The notes under the pieces are model-generated. The model was not told the DNA's origin. It was given only the letters and a program-made list of their open reading frames with translations, and made no database searches. From Zavarzinia compransoris (lineage in GTDB: Bacteria; Pseudomonadota; Alphaproteobacteria; Zavarziniales; Zavarziniaceae), in contig NZ_QGLF01000002.1 of NCBI RefSeq assembly GCF_003173055.1, forward strand, positions 620,322 through 684,321: a stretch of DNA of 64,000 bases. Reading direction: 5' to 3'. Positions 18,709 to 26,643 of the stretch are shown one piece after another. Numbering within the stretch: the first letter of the stretch is position 1; each line of letters begins with the position of its first letter. The position numbers and the translations under genes are program-made.

Positions 18709-19320
18709 ATGCTGGCGGCATCCGGCCTCGGCATCATCCGGGGCGAGCGGGCGGTCTTCGCCGGTCTCGATCTCTTCGTCGCCCCCGGCGAGGCGGTGGT
18801 CCTCCGCGGGCCGAACGGGGCGGGCAAGTCCACCCTGCTGCGCCTCCTTGCCGGCCTGCTGGCGCCGACCGCCGGGCGGGTAACCTGGGACGGTGCCGCG
18901 ATCGACGACGACCGCGAGGGCCACGGCCGCCGCCTGCGCTATGCCGGCCACGGCGACGCGCTGAAATTCGCCCTCACCGTTTTCGACAATCTCGCCTTCT
19001 GGGCCCGTTTCGAGCGGACGCCGGCTGCCGCCGTCGAGGCCGCGCTCGACCGGCTCGGCCTCGGCGCCCTGGCGGACCTGCCGGCGGGGGTCCTGTCGGC
19101 GGGGCAGAAGCGGCGCCTGGGGCTGGCCCGGCTGGCGCTCGCGCCCCGCGCGCTCTGGCTGCTCGACGAGCCGACGGTCTCGCTCGATGCCGCCTCGGTC
19201 GAGAAACTCTCGGGCCTGATCTGGGATCACCGCGCCGCCGGCGGCATGGTCGTGGTCGCCACCCACGACGGCCTGAACCTGCCCGCGGCCCGCACCTTCA
19301 CGCTGGAGAAGGCGGCATGA
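18709..19320 (+). CDS. ccmA: Haem ABC exporter, ATP-binding protein CcmA
   Basis: A 203-residue ABC ATPase. Walker A GPNGAGKS (residues 34-41), signature LSAGQKRRLGLARL and Walker B LWLLDEPTVSLD are intact; the H-loop His is in VVATHDG. With CcmB, CcmC and CcmD it powers release of holo-CcmE during System I cytochrome c maturation. The start at 18709 is within 6 bases of the enoyl-CoA hydratase stop. It is the first of nine collinear ccm genes. The gap to ccmB is filled by a long palindromic repeat, unusual in an otherwise tightly overlapping operon. Confidence 0.93.
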   Translation: MLAASGLGIIRGERAVFAGLDLFVAPGEAVVLRGPNGAGKSTLLRLLAGLLAPTAGRVTWDGAAIDDDREGHGRRLRYAGHGDALKFALTVFDNLAFWARFERTPAAAVEAALDRLGLGALADLPAGVLSAGQKRRLGLARLALAPRALWLLDEPTVSLDAASVEKLSGLIWDHRAAGGMVVVATHDGLNLPAARTFTLEKAA

Positions 19321-19334
19321 GCGGCGGCGGCGCT

Positions 19335-19429
19335 TTTCCCCTCACCCCGGCCCTCTCCCCGGAGGGGCGAAGGAGGACGCGGCATCGACTCCCTCGCCCC
19401 CCTGGGGAGAGGGCCGGGGTGAGGGGAAA
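19335..19429. repeat. Long interspersed palindrome, copy 1 (ccmA-ccmB gap)
   Basis: A perfect 26-bp inverted repeat (19335-19360 with 19404-19429; arms contain CCCCTCACCCCGGCCCTCTC) with further partial pairing of the inner sequence (GGGGCGA with TCGCCCC). The whole 95 bases can fold into one hairpin. Related elements lie at 36418-36484 and 44562-44656. Its location inside the ccm operon may modulate transcript processing. Confidence 0.9.
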
Positions 19430-19440
19430 GGCCTGATCCC

Positions 19441-20106
19441 ATGAGCGCCTTTTCCGCCCTGCTGCGCCGCGACCTGCGGCTGGCCTTCTCGCACGGGGGC
19501 TCGGTCGGCCTCGTCGTCGGCTTCTTCGTCATCGCCGCGACCCTGTTCCCGCTGGCGGCGGGGCCGGAGCGGCAGGAACTGGCGCGGGTGGCGCCGGCGG
19601 TGATCTGGATCGGGGCGCTGCTCGCGACCCTGCTCTCCCTCGACCGGCTGTTCCAGGCCGATCTCGAGGACGGCAGCCTGGACCTGCTGCTGGCCGGGGG
19701 GGCGCCGGTGTCGCTGGTGGTCCTGGCCAAATGCCTGGCCCATTGGCTGTCGACAGGCTTGCCGCTGGTGGTCGTCTCGCCGCTGCTGTCGCTGCTGCTC
19801 GGCCTCGATCCGCCGGGGATGGCCATGCTCGGCCTCACCCTGCTGCTGGGCACGCCCACCCTCTCCCTGATCGGGGCGGTCGGCGCCGGGCTGACGGTCG
19901 GGGTGCGCCGGGCCGGGATCCTGATCGCCGTCCTGGTGCTGCCGCTCTATGTCCCGGTGCTGATCTTCGGGGCGGGGGCGGTCGATCTCGCCCTGCTCGG
20001 CCTCGATACCGGGCCGAGCCTTGCCCTGCTCGGCGCGATCCTGCTGGTCAGCCTGCCGGTCGGTACCCTGGGCACGGCGGCGGCGCTGCGCCTCGCTGTA
20101 CTTTAA
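19441..20106 (+). CDS. ccmB: Haem exporter membrane protein CcmB
   Basis: A 221-residue inner membrane protein with about six hydrophobic helices, the permease partner of CcmA. The N-terminal FSALLRRDLRLAFSHGGS and the PLYVPVLIFGAGAVDLA segment are typical of CcmB. Length equals the family norm. It follows the palindromic repeat by about 11 bases and precedes ccmC by 51 bases. Confidence 0.93.
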   Translation: MSAFSALLRRDLRLAFSHGGSVGLVVGFFVIAATLFPLAAGPERQELARVAPAVIWIGALLATLLSLDRLFQADLEDGSLDLLLAGGAPVSLVVLAKCLAHWLSTGLPLVVVSPLLSLLLGLDPPGMAMLGLTLLLGTPTLSLIGAVGAGLTVGVRRAGILIAVLVLPLYVPVLIFGAGAVDLALLGLDTGPSLALLGAILLVSLPVGTLGTAAALRLAVL

Positions 20107-20157
20107 GATGATCTGGATCATGTTGTTGTCGGGCGCGGTCGGGGATAAACAATCACC

Positions 20158-20886
20158 ATGTTCACGCGCCTCGCCAATCCGACCCGCTTCATCCGCCTTG
20201 CCGACCGGCTGCTGCCCTGGCTTGGCGGGCTGACCCTGATCGCCTTTGCCGTCGGCCTCGCCTGGGGTCTCGGGTTCGCGCCGCCGGACTATCAGCAGGG
20301 CGATACGGTGCGGATCATGTTCGTCCATGTCCCGGCGGCCTGGCTGTCCATGTTCGCCTATAGCTTCATGGCGGCGGCGAGTTTCGTCGCCTTGGTCTGG
20401 AAGCATCCGCTGGCCGATGTCGCGGCCAAGGCGGCGGCGCCGCTCGGGGCCGGCTTCTGCCTTGTCGCCCTCGTTACCGGCTCGCTCTGGGGGCAGCCGA
20501 TGTGGGGGACGTGGTGGGTCTGGGATGCCCGGCTCACCTCCATGCTGGTGCTGTTCTTCCTTTATGTCGGCTATATCGCCCTCTGGTCCGCGATCGACGA
20601 ACCGGAGCGGGCGGCGCGGGCGGCCGCCATCCTGGCGCTGGTCGGCGCGGTCAATGTGCCGATCGTCAAATTCTCGGTCGACTGGTGGTCGACCCTGCAC
20701 CAGCCGGCCAGCGTCATCCGCATGGACGGGCCGACCATCGATGCCTCGATCCTGTGGCCGCTGGCGATCTGCGCCCTGGCGTTCCAGCTTTATTTCGTCA
20801 CCGTGCTGCTGTGGCGGATGAAGGCGGAACTGCTCAACCGCCGGATCCGGGCCCTGACCCTCGGCCTTGCCGCGCGGGAGGCGTGA
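20158..20886 (+). CDS. ccmC: Haem-handling protein CcmC
   Basis: A 242-residue membrane protein of the haem-handling family that loads haem onto CcmE. The tryptophan-rich WWD domain is visible as WGQPMWGTWWVWDARLTSML (about residues 111-130), flanked by the conserved histidines in MFVHVPAAWLSM and STLHQPAS. Six membrane helices are expected. The ccmB-ccmC gap is short; the start ATG at 20158 opens directly into MFTRLANPTRF. Confidence 0.95.
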   Translation: MFTRLANPTRFIRLADRLLPWLGGLTLIAFAVGLAWGLGFAPPDYQQGDTVRIMFVHVPAAWLSMFAYSFMAAASFVALVWKHPLADVAAKAAAPLGAGFCLVALVTGSLWGQPMWGTWWVWDARLTSMLVLFFLYVGYIALWSAIDEPERAARAAAILALVGAVNVPIVKFSVDWWSTLHQPASVIRMDGPTIDASILWPLAICALAFQLYFVTVLLWRMKAELLNRRIRALTLGLAAREA

Positions 20887-20890
20887 AGCC

Positions 20891-21085
20891 ATGGACGCGC
20901 TGCTCGCCTTTCTCGCCATGGGCGGTTATGCCGCATTTGTCTGGCCCGCCTTCATCCTCACCTTCGCGGTCGTGATCGGCCTTGCCGTCGGCAGCTGGCG
21001 CAGCCTCAAGCGCGCCGAAGCCCGGCTGGCCCTGCTCGAACAAGCCCGCCCGCCGCGGCGGGGCCGCCAGAGGACCGCCGCATGA
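20891..21085 (+). CDS. ccmD: Haem exporter subunit CcmD
   Basis: A 64-residue single-helix membrane protein (hydrophobic residues about 9-34, GGYAAFVWPAFILTFAVVIGLAVG) with a basic cytoplasmic tail (RRGRQRTAA). This composition and the position between ccmC and ccmE identify CcmD, a small subunit needed to release holo-CcmE from the CcmAB-CcmC complex. The start is 4 bases after the ccmC stop; the stop overlaps ccmE by 4 bases. Confidence 0.9.
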   Translation: MDALLAFLAMGGYAAFVWPAFILTFAVVIGLAVGSWRSLKRAEARLALLEQARPPRRGRQRTAA

Positions 21086-21573
21086 CCCCGCGCAAGCGCC
21101 GCCGCCTGATGATCGGCATCGCCGGCCTGGCCTGCCTGGGCGCCGCCGCCGGCCTCGTGCTGTCGTCGCTGGGCGACCAATTGGTATTCTTCCTGTCGCC
21201 GACCGAAATCGTCGCCAAGGCGCCACCGCCGACCCAGCGCATCCGCATCGGCGGCCTGGTCGAACAGGGCTCGGTCAAGCGGAGCGCGGATGGCGTCGAG
21301 GTCAGCTTCCGCATCACCGACCTCACCACCAGCGTGCCCGTCACCTATCGCGGCCTGCTGCCCGCCCTGTTCCGCGAGGGCCAGGGCGTGGTCGCCGAGG
21401 GCCACCGCCAGCCCGACGGCTCGGTCCTTGCCGCCGAGGTCCTGGCCAAGCACGACGAGACCTATATGCCGAAGGAAGTGGTCGAGGCGCTGAAGGCCTC
21501 GGGCCGCTGGCAGGAGGGCGATCCCCTGCCCACCGGGCCCCATCCCGGCACCGAAGGCGCGGTGACCCAATGA
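21082..21573 (+). CDS. ccmE: Haem chaperone CcmE
   Basis: A 163-residue periplasmic haem chaperone anchored by an N-terminal helix (about residues 9-30). The covalent haem-binding His124 lies in LAKHDETYMP, with Tyr128 as the usual axial ligand. The beta-barrel core includes IRIGGLVEQGSV and ITDLTTSVPVTYRGLLPALFREGQGVVAEG. It overlaps ccmD and ccmF by 4 bases each, typical translational coupling. Confidence 0.96.
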   Translation: MTPRKRRRLMIGIAGLACLGAAAGLVLSSLGDQLVFFLSPTEIVAKAPPPTQRIRIGGLVEQGSVKRSADGVEVSFRITDLTTSVPVTYRGLLPALFREGQGVVAEGHRQPDGSVLAAEVLAKHDETYMPKEVVEALKASGRWQEGDPLPTGPHPGTEGAVTQ

Positions 21574-23534
21574 TCGCCGAACTCGGCCATTTCGCCCTGA
21601 TTCTCGCCTTCGTCATCGCCCTGGTGCAGGGCACGGTGCCCCTGGTCGGTGCGGCGCGCGGCCACCTGCCCGCGGTCCGGCTGGCGGATACGGCGGCGGT
21701 GCTGCAATTCACCCTGGTCGCCGGGGCCTTCGCCGCCCTGACCCATGCCTATGTCACCTCGGACTTCTCCCTGGTCAATGTGGTGGCCAATTCCCATTCG
21801 CAGAAGCCGATGCTCTACAAGGTCACCGGCGTCTGGGGCAATCACGAGGGTTCGCTGCTGCTCTGGGCCCTGATGCTCACCCTGTTCGGGGCCCTGGTCG
21901 CCCTGTTCGGCCGCAACCTGCCCGATACGTTCCGGGCCCGGGTGCTGGCGGTGCAGGGGCTGGTCGGGGTCGGCTTCATCGCCTTCATGATCTTCACCTC
22001 GAACCCCTTCGAGCGGATCGATCCCGCCCCCCTCGAGGGCAACGGCCTGAACCCGATCCTGCAGGACCCGGGCCTCGCCTTTCATCCGCCCTTCCTTTAT
22101 GCCGGCTATGTCGGCATTTCGATCGCCTTCTCCTTTGCCGTCGCCGCCCTGATCGAGGGGCGGGTGCCGCCGTCCTGGGCGCGCTGGGTGCGGCCCTGGA
22201 CCCTGGCGGCCTGGTCGATGCTGACCATCGGCATCACCGGCGGCTCCTATTGGGCCTATTACGAATTGGGCTGGGGCGGCTTCTGGTTCTGGGATCCGGT
22301 GGAAAACGCCTCGCTCATGCCCTGGCTGGCGGCGACCGCCCTGCTGCATTCCGCGATCGTGGTCGAGAAGCGCGACACGCTGAAAAGCTGGACCATCCTG
22401 CTCGCCATTCTCGCCTTCTCGCTGTCCCTGCTCGGCACCTTCCTGGTGCGCTCGGGCGTGCTGACCTCGGTCCATGCCTTCGCCTCCGATCCGACCCGCG
22501 GCTTCTTCATCCTGGTCTTCCTGCTGGCGGTGACCGGGGGGGCGCTCACCCTCTATGCCCTGCGCGCCCCGGCGCTGAAGGCCGGCGGCATGTTCCAGAC
22601 CGTCAGCCGGGAAGGGGCGCTGGTCCTCAACAACCTGCTGCTGGCGACCGCGACCGCGACCGTCCTGATCGGCACCCTCTATCCCCTGATCCTGGATTGG
22701 ACCGGCGGGGCCAAGGTCTCGGTCGGGCCGCCCTATTTCAATGCCACCTTCCTGCCCCTGCTGGGGCCCCTGATGGCGGCGCTGGCGGTGGGGCCGCTGC
22801 TGCCGTGGAAACGCGGCGACCTGGGCGCCGTGGTCGGCCGGCTCAAAATCGTCGCCGGGATCGCGTTCGCCGGTGCCCTTGCCGTCTTCTGGGCGGTGGG
22901 GCAGGGGCCGGTGCTCGCGCTCGTCGCCTTCGGCTTCGCCTTCTTCCTCGGCGGTGCCGTCATCGTCGAACTGCTGGAGCGGGCGCAATGGCGGAAGCTC
23001 GGCGCCGGCGGGGCGCTGCGGCGCCTCGTGCACCTGCCGCGCGGCGCGGTCGGCATGACCCTGGCCCACCTCGGCCTCGCGGTCTCGGTCTTCGGCGTTG
23101 CCGCCGCGACCGGTTTCGCGACCGAGCACCAGGGCATCATGAAGCCGGGCGACAAGGTCGAGATCGGCGGCTACAGCCTGACCTTCAAGGGCGTGACCGA
23201 GGTGCCGGGGCCGAACTACACCGCCCGGCGCGGCATGTTCGAGGTGGCGGGCGTCGGCGTCATGACGCCGGAAACCCGCCGCTTCCAGAGCCCGCCCCAG
23301 GAAACCACCGAGGCGGCGATCCACCCGACCGTGGCCGGCGATCTCTATGTCGTCGTCGGCGAGCCGACCGGGCCCGGCTATGCCGTCCGCCTCTATTGGA
23401 AACCCTTCGTCCTGTGGATCTGGGCCGGCGGCCTGCTGATGGCGGCGGGCGGCTTCGTCTCCCTCAGCGACCGGCGGCTGCGGGTCGGCGCGCCGCTGCG
23501 CCGGGCCCAGGCTGTGCCCCAGGCGGCGGAATAG
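21570..23534 (+). CDS. ccmF: Haem lyase subunit CcmF
   Basis: A 654-residue multi-pass membrane protein, the core of the haem lyase that joins haem from CcmE to apocytochrome c. The WWD domain reads GWGGFWFWDPVENASLMPWL; histidine-bearing segments VWGNHEGSLLLW, FHPPFLYAGYVG and HSAIVV supply haem ligands. The ATG at 21570 overlaps the ccmE stop. Length is normal. The C-terminal region after about residue 500 is the periplasmic domain followed by a last helix and a short Arg/Ala-rich tail. Confidence 0.96.
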   Translation: MIAELGHFALILAFVIALVQGTVPLVGAARGHLPAVRLADTAAVLQFTLVAGAFAALTHAYVTSDFSLVNVVANSHSQKPMLYKVTGVWGNHEGSLLLWALMLTLFGALVALFGRNLPDTFRARVLAVQGLVGVGFIAFMIFTSNPFERIDPAPLEGNGLNPILQDPGLAFHPPFLYAGYVGISIAFSFAVAALIEGRVPPSWARWVRPWTLAAWSMLTIGITGGSYWAYYELGWGGFWFWDPVENASLMPWLAATALLHSAIVVEKRDTLKSWTILLAILAFSLSLLGTFLVRSGVLTSVHAFASDPTRGFFILVFLLAVTGGALTLYALRAPALKAGGMFQTVSREGALVLNNLLLATATATVLIGTLYPLILDWTGGAKVSVGPPYFNATFLPLLGPLMAALAVGPLLPWKRGDLGAVVGRLKIVAGIAFAGALAVFWAVGQGPVLALVAFGFAFFLGGAVIVELLERAQWRKLGAGGALRRLVHLPRGAVGMTLAHLGLAVSVFGVAAATGFATEHQGIMKPGDKVEIGGYSLTFKGVTEVPGPNYTARRGMFEVAGVGVMTPETRRFQSPPQETTEAAIHPTVAGDLYVVVGEPTGPGYAVRLYWKPFVLWIWAGGLLMAAGGFVSLSDRRLRVGAPLRRAQAVPQAAE

Positions 23535-23537
23535 GCC

Positions 23538-24080
23538 ATGGCCCGCACCCGCTTCCTGGTCGCGGCCCTGCCGCTCGCCATCGTCATCGGCCTGGGCGGC
23601 ATCTTCTACGGCCGGCTGGGCAAGAACCCGTCCGAACTGCCCTCCGCGCTGATCGGCAAGCCGGTGCCCGCCTTCACCCTGCCGGGCCTCGATCCGCAAG
23701 GGCCGGGGCTGGCCGATGCCGACCTCAGGGCGGGGTCGGTCACGGTGGTCAATGTCTTCGCCTCGTGGTGCGCGCCCTGCCGGATCGAGCACCCGCTGCT
23801 GACCGCCCTGGCCAAGGTGCCGGGCCTCCGCGTCGTCGGCATCGCCTATAAGGACAAGGTCGAGGCGACGGTGAAATTCCTCGACGAATTGGGCAATCCC
23901 TTCGCCCTGGTCGGCGCCGACGTCAGCGGCCGGGTGGCGATCGACTGGGGCGTCTACGGCGTGCCCGAGACTTATCTGGTGACCAAGAGCGGCGAGATCG
24001 CCTGGAAGCATGTCGGCCCCCTGACCGAGGATGTGATCCGCGGCCAGATGCTGCCGCTGGCCGAGAAACTGATGAAATGA
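23538..24080 (+). CDS. ccmG: Thiol:disulfide interchange protein CcmG (DsbE)
   Basis: A 180-residue periplasmic thioredoxin-fold protein anchored by an N-terminal helix (residues about 7-24). The redox motif WCAPC has Cys78 and Cys81; the cis-proline loop is in GVYGVPETYLV. It reduces the CXXCH thiols of apocytochrome c before haem attachment. It starts 3 bases after ccmF and overlaps ccmH by 4 bases. Confidence 0.95.
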   Translation: MARTRFLVAALPLAIVIGLGGIFYGRLGKNPSELPSALIGKPVPAFTLPGLDPQGPGLADADLRAGSVTVVNVFASWCAPCRIEHPLLTALAKVPGLRVVGIAYKDKVEATVKFLDELGNPFALVGADVSGRVAIDWGVYGVPETYLVTKSGEIAWKHVGPLTEDVIRGQMLPLAEKLMK

Positions 24081-24544
24081 GACGGCTGCTGATCGGCGCC
24101 CTGTTCGCGCTTCTCGCCCTGCCGGCGCTGGCGATCGGCGTCGACGAGCCCCTGCCCGACCCCGCCCTCGAAGCCCGGGCGCGGGAGATCGCCAAGGGCC
24201 TGCGCTGCCTCGTCTGCCAGAACCAGTCGATCGAGGATTCCAACGCGCCGCTGGCCGCGGACCTGCGCCGCATCGTGCGCGAAAGGGTCAGCGCCGGCGA
24301 CGACGAGGCGGCGGTCCAGGCCTATCTGGTCGAACGCTATGGCGAATGGGTGCTGCTGCGGCCGCCGTTCGAGCCGGCGACCTGGGCGCTCTGGCTCGGG
24401 CCCTTCGTCATTCTGGCGGCGGGCGCCGGGCTGATCCTGCTGCGCCGGCGCCGGCCCGCCGCGGCCGAGCCGGCGGCTCCCCTCAGCGCCGAGGAGCGCG
24501 CCCGTCTCGATGCCCTGCTGCTGCGCGACGAGGATGCGCCATGA
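24077..24544 (+). CDS. ccmH: Cytochrome c maturation protein CcmH
   Basis: A 155-residue protein with a cleavable signal (residues 1-19), the redox motif LRCLVCQNQSI with Cys44 and Cys47, and a C-terminal membrane helix (about residues 104-121, LWLGPFVILAAGAGLILL). It is the short CcmH/CycL form without the TPR domain, which here is a separate gene (ccmI). It works with CcmG in keeping apocytochrome c reduced. It overlaps both neighbours by 4 bases. Confidence 0.95.
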   Translation: MRRLLIGALFALLALPALAIGVDEPLPDPALEARAREIAKGLRCLVCQNQSIEDSNAPLAADLRRIVRERVSAGDDEAAVQAYLVERYGEWVLLRPPFEPATWALWLGPFVILAAGAGLILLRRRRPAAAEPAAPLSAEERARLDALLLRDEDAP

Positions 24545-25641
24545 TGTTCGCGATCTTCGGCCTGGTCGCGGCGGCGGTCGCCATCGCCCTGCTGCGCCCC
24601 CTGCTCAAGGCCGGCGCCGGCCATGACGCGGCCGCTTCGGAACGGGCCGTCTACCGGGCGCAATTGCGCGAACTGGCGGCGGAACAGGTGGCCGGTGCGG
24701 TCGCCCCGGCGGAGGCCGAGGCCGCCCGCCTGGAAATCGAGCGCCGCCTGCTGAGGGTCGGCGCCGGGGCCGCGGTCTCGGCCCGGCCGTCCCTGGTGTT
24801 GGCGCTGGTGGTCGCGATTGGGGTGCCGGCGGCGGCGGCCCTGCTGTACGACCGTCTGGGTGCTGCCGGCCTTGCCGACCAGCCGCTGTCCGCCCGCCTG
24901 ACCGAAGCCGGCCAGGAAGCGGAGACCGCCAAGCTGATCGCCGCCCTCGAAGCCCGCATGGCCGAGGTGCCGGACGATCCCCGGGGCTGGGAATTGCTGG
25001 CCCGGGCGCGCGCCGCCGAGGGCCGCCTGATCCCGGCGGCGGAAGCCTATGAACGGATCGTCGCCCTGGTCCCGGACCAGGTGCAGGCGCGGCTGGCCGC
25101 TGCCGAACTGCGCATCGCCGCTGCCGGCGGCGCCGTCCCGCCCGAGGCCGCGGCCCTGGTCGCGCAGGCGCTGGAACAGGCGCCGGCCGACCCCGCCGTC
25201 CGCCATTTCGCCGCCTTCGTCCGCTTGGCCGGGGGCGACAAGGCAGGGGCGGCAGCGGATTGGCAAGCCCTGCTGAAGGACTTGCCGGCCGATCATCCCC
25301 TGCGCCCGGCGGTGGTCGCCGGCCTTGCCGCCACCGACGGGCCGGCGGCGCCCGGCCCCGATGCCGGCGACGTCGCCGCCGCCGCGGACCTGCCGCCCGA
25401 CGAACGCCAGAACATGATCGAGGGCATGGTGCAGCGCCTGGCCGAGCGGCTGAAGGATGAGCCGGGCGACCTCGATGGCTGGCTGCGCCTGGCCCGCGCC
25501 TATGACGTGCTCGGCCGCCTGCCCGAGGCGGCGGCGGCCTGGGAAAAGGCGGCCGCCCTGAAGCCGGACGATCCGGCGATCGCGGACGGGCTTGCCGCCG
25601 CCCGCGCCCGCCTGCCCGTTACCCGCCTGCCCGTTAAATGA
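24541..25641 (+). CDS. ccmI: Cytochrome c maturation protein CcmI (TPR)
   Basis: A 366-residue apocytochrome c chaperone. Two N-terminal helices (about 2-18 and 81-103) enclose a basic/leucine-rich cytoplasmic loop, and the periplasmic part contains TPR-like repeats (GWELLARARAAEGRLIPAAEAYERIVALVP; GWLRLARAYDVLGRLPEAAAAWEKAAALKPDD). It is last in the ccm operon and overlaps ccmH by 4 bases. The C terminus RLPVTRLPVK is the product of a perfect 15-bp tandem duplication (25607-25636) just before the stop codon, lengthening the protein by five residues. Confidence 0.92.
   Translation: MMFAIFGLVAAAVAIALLRPLLKAGAGHDAAASERAVYRAQLRELAAEQVAGAVAPAEAEAARLEIERRLLRVGAGAAVSARPSLVLALVVAIGVPAAAALLYDRLGAAGLADQPLSARLTEAGQEAETAKLIAALEARMAEVPDDPRGWELLARARAAEGRLIPAAEAYERIVALVPDQVQARLAAAELRIAAAGGAVPPEAAALVAQALEQAPADPAVRHFAAFVRLAGGDKAGAAADWQALLKDLPADHPLRPAVVAGLAATDGPAAPGPDAGDVAAAADLPPDERQNMIEGMVQRLAERLKDEPGDLDGWLRLARAYDVLGRLPEAAAAWEKAAALKPDDPAIADGLAAARARLPVTRLPVK
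25607..25636. repeat. Perfect 15-bp tandem duplication at ccmI 3' end
   Basis: CCCGCCTGCCCGTTA is present twice in tandem (25607-25621, 25622-25636), duplicating the last five residues of CcmI in frame. Confidence 0.9.
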
Positions 25642-25672
25642 TCGTTAAGCCTTGATCGGCGAGAGTGCTGTC

Positions 25673-25930
25673 ATGGAAATCCGCCCGAGCAACGCCATCC
25701 TTTCTGCGCTTGCCTCCCTCCAGCAGGGGGGGACGGGCGCGCGTCCGCCGGCAGCCCAGGGCAATACCGGGGTCCAGACGGTGGAAGCCGTGCCCCGCGT
25801 CGCCCCCGGAGTCGACATCAAGATCGGCGGCGAGGCGGAGCGCCGCGGCAGCGGCCAGCGCGAAGCGCCGGGTGCCAATACCCGCCCGCTGCAACCCGGG
25901 CTCGGCCGGATCATCGATCTCTCGGTCTGA
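25673..25930 (+). CDS. Small hypothetical protein
   Basis: An 85-residue, Gly/Ala/Pro-rich, low-complexity protein (MEIRPSNAILSALASLQQGG at the start; GLGRIIDLSV at the end) without signal or membrane segment. The opening resembles short alphaproteobacterial proteins with an amphipathic N-terminal helix and a disordered body. The ATG at 25673 is used; a TTG at 25652 would add seven residues. It lies 32 bases after ccmI and 70 bases before the Nudix gene. Codon use fits the genome, but the sequence alone does not prove expression. Confidence 0.5.
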   Translation: MEIRPSNAILSALASLQQGGTGARPPAAQGNTGVQTVEAVPRVAPGVDIKIGGEAERRGSGQREAPGANTRPLQPGLGRIIDLSV

Positions 25931-25999
25931 TCCCGGAACACGCATCGGGGACCCGCATCGGGCTTGCCGCGCGCCCGGCCGCGGCCGACAATCCGCGCC

Positions 26000-26548
26000 A
26001 TGAGCACGCTCTACGACCTGCCCGCCGACCGCGGCGCCTGCCATGATTTCCACCACGTCGTGCCCGATGGGGACGATCGCGTCCGCCGGGTGTGCCGGAC
26101 CTGCGGCTTCATCGACTACGTCAATCCCCTGATCATCGTCGGCACGGTGATCAGCCATGACGACCGCATCCTTCTGGTGCGCCGGGCGATCGAGCCGCGC
26201 CGCGGCTTCTGGACCATTCCCGCCGGCTATATGGAGGAGGGCGAATCGGTCGCCGAAGGTGCTGCCCGCGAAGCCTGGGAAGAGGCGCTGGCCCGGATCG
26301 AGATCGATGCCCTGCTCGCGGTCTATTCCATCCCGCGGATTTCCCAGGTCCAGCTGATCCACCGCGCCGCCCTGCCGACGCCCGACTTCGGCATCGGCCC
26401 GGAAAGCCTGGAGGCCAGGCTCTTCGCCTTCGACGAGATCCCCTGGGACGACCTCGCCTTCCCCTCGGTCCATTGGGCGCTGCGCCACTGGCACGAGGTC
26501 CGGGGCAGAAGCGGTTTCGCCCCCTTCGCCAACCCGCCCGGCTTCTGA
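26000..26548 (+). CDS. Nudix hydrolase with zinc-ribbon-like N terminus
   Basis: A 182-residue Nudix protein. Residues about 30-50 contain [16 protein letters not shown], a half zinc ribbon as found in NudC-like and ADP-ribose/NADH-type Nudix families. The Nudix box [21 protein letters not shown] has all metal-binding Glu residues and is followed by [19 protein letters not shown], typical of a group of proteobacterial proteins. Substrate is unknown. ATG at 26000 is preferred over the upstream frame opening, which lacks family similarity. Confidence 0.87.
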   Translation: MSTLYDLPADRGACHDFHHVVPDGDDRVRRVCRTCGFIDYVNPLIIVGTVISHDDRILLVRRAIEPRRGFWTIPAGYMEEGESVAEGAAREAWEEALARIEIDALLAVYSIPRISQVQLIHRAALPTPDFGIGPESLEARLFAFDEIPWDDLAFPSVHWALRHWHEVRGRSGFAPFANPPGF

Positions 26549-26583
26549 CCGCGGCCATCCCTCTGTAAGGGAAGTTTCATCGC

Positions 26584-26640
26584 CCTGACGCTTTCGCGGC
26601 GCATAAGTCGCCGCGATCGATTTTTCGTGTCAGGGGGGAT
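26584..26640 (+). promoter_or_regulatory. Hairpin in the 5' leader of the autotransporter-type gene
   Basis: An outer stem CCTGAC/GTCAGG (26584-26589 with 26629-26634) encloses CGCGGCG/CGCCGCG (26595-26601 with 26609-26615) followed by ATCGATTTTT. The outer stem reaches the G-rich ribosome binding region (GGGGGG at 26633-26638) of the gene at 26644, so a folded leader could lower translation. Alternatively the inner hairpin plus T run ends transcription from upstream. Confidence 0.4.
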
Positions 26641-26643
26641 TAA

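Noticed and set aside
21462-24011. An 849-codon minus-strand frame across ccmF and ccmG
   Set aside because: Shadow of the ccm genes; Gln/Arg/Gly-rich without motifs, while ccmE, ccmF, ccmG overlap on the plus strand with intact signatures.
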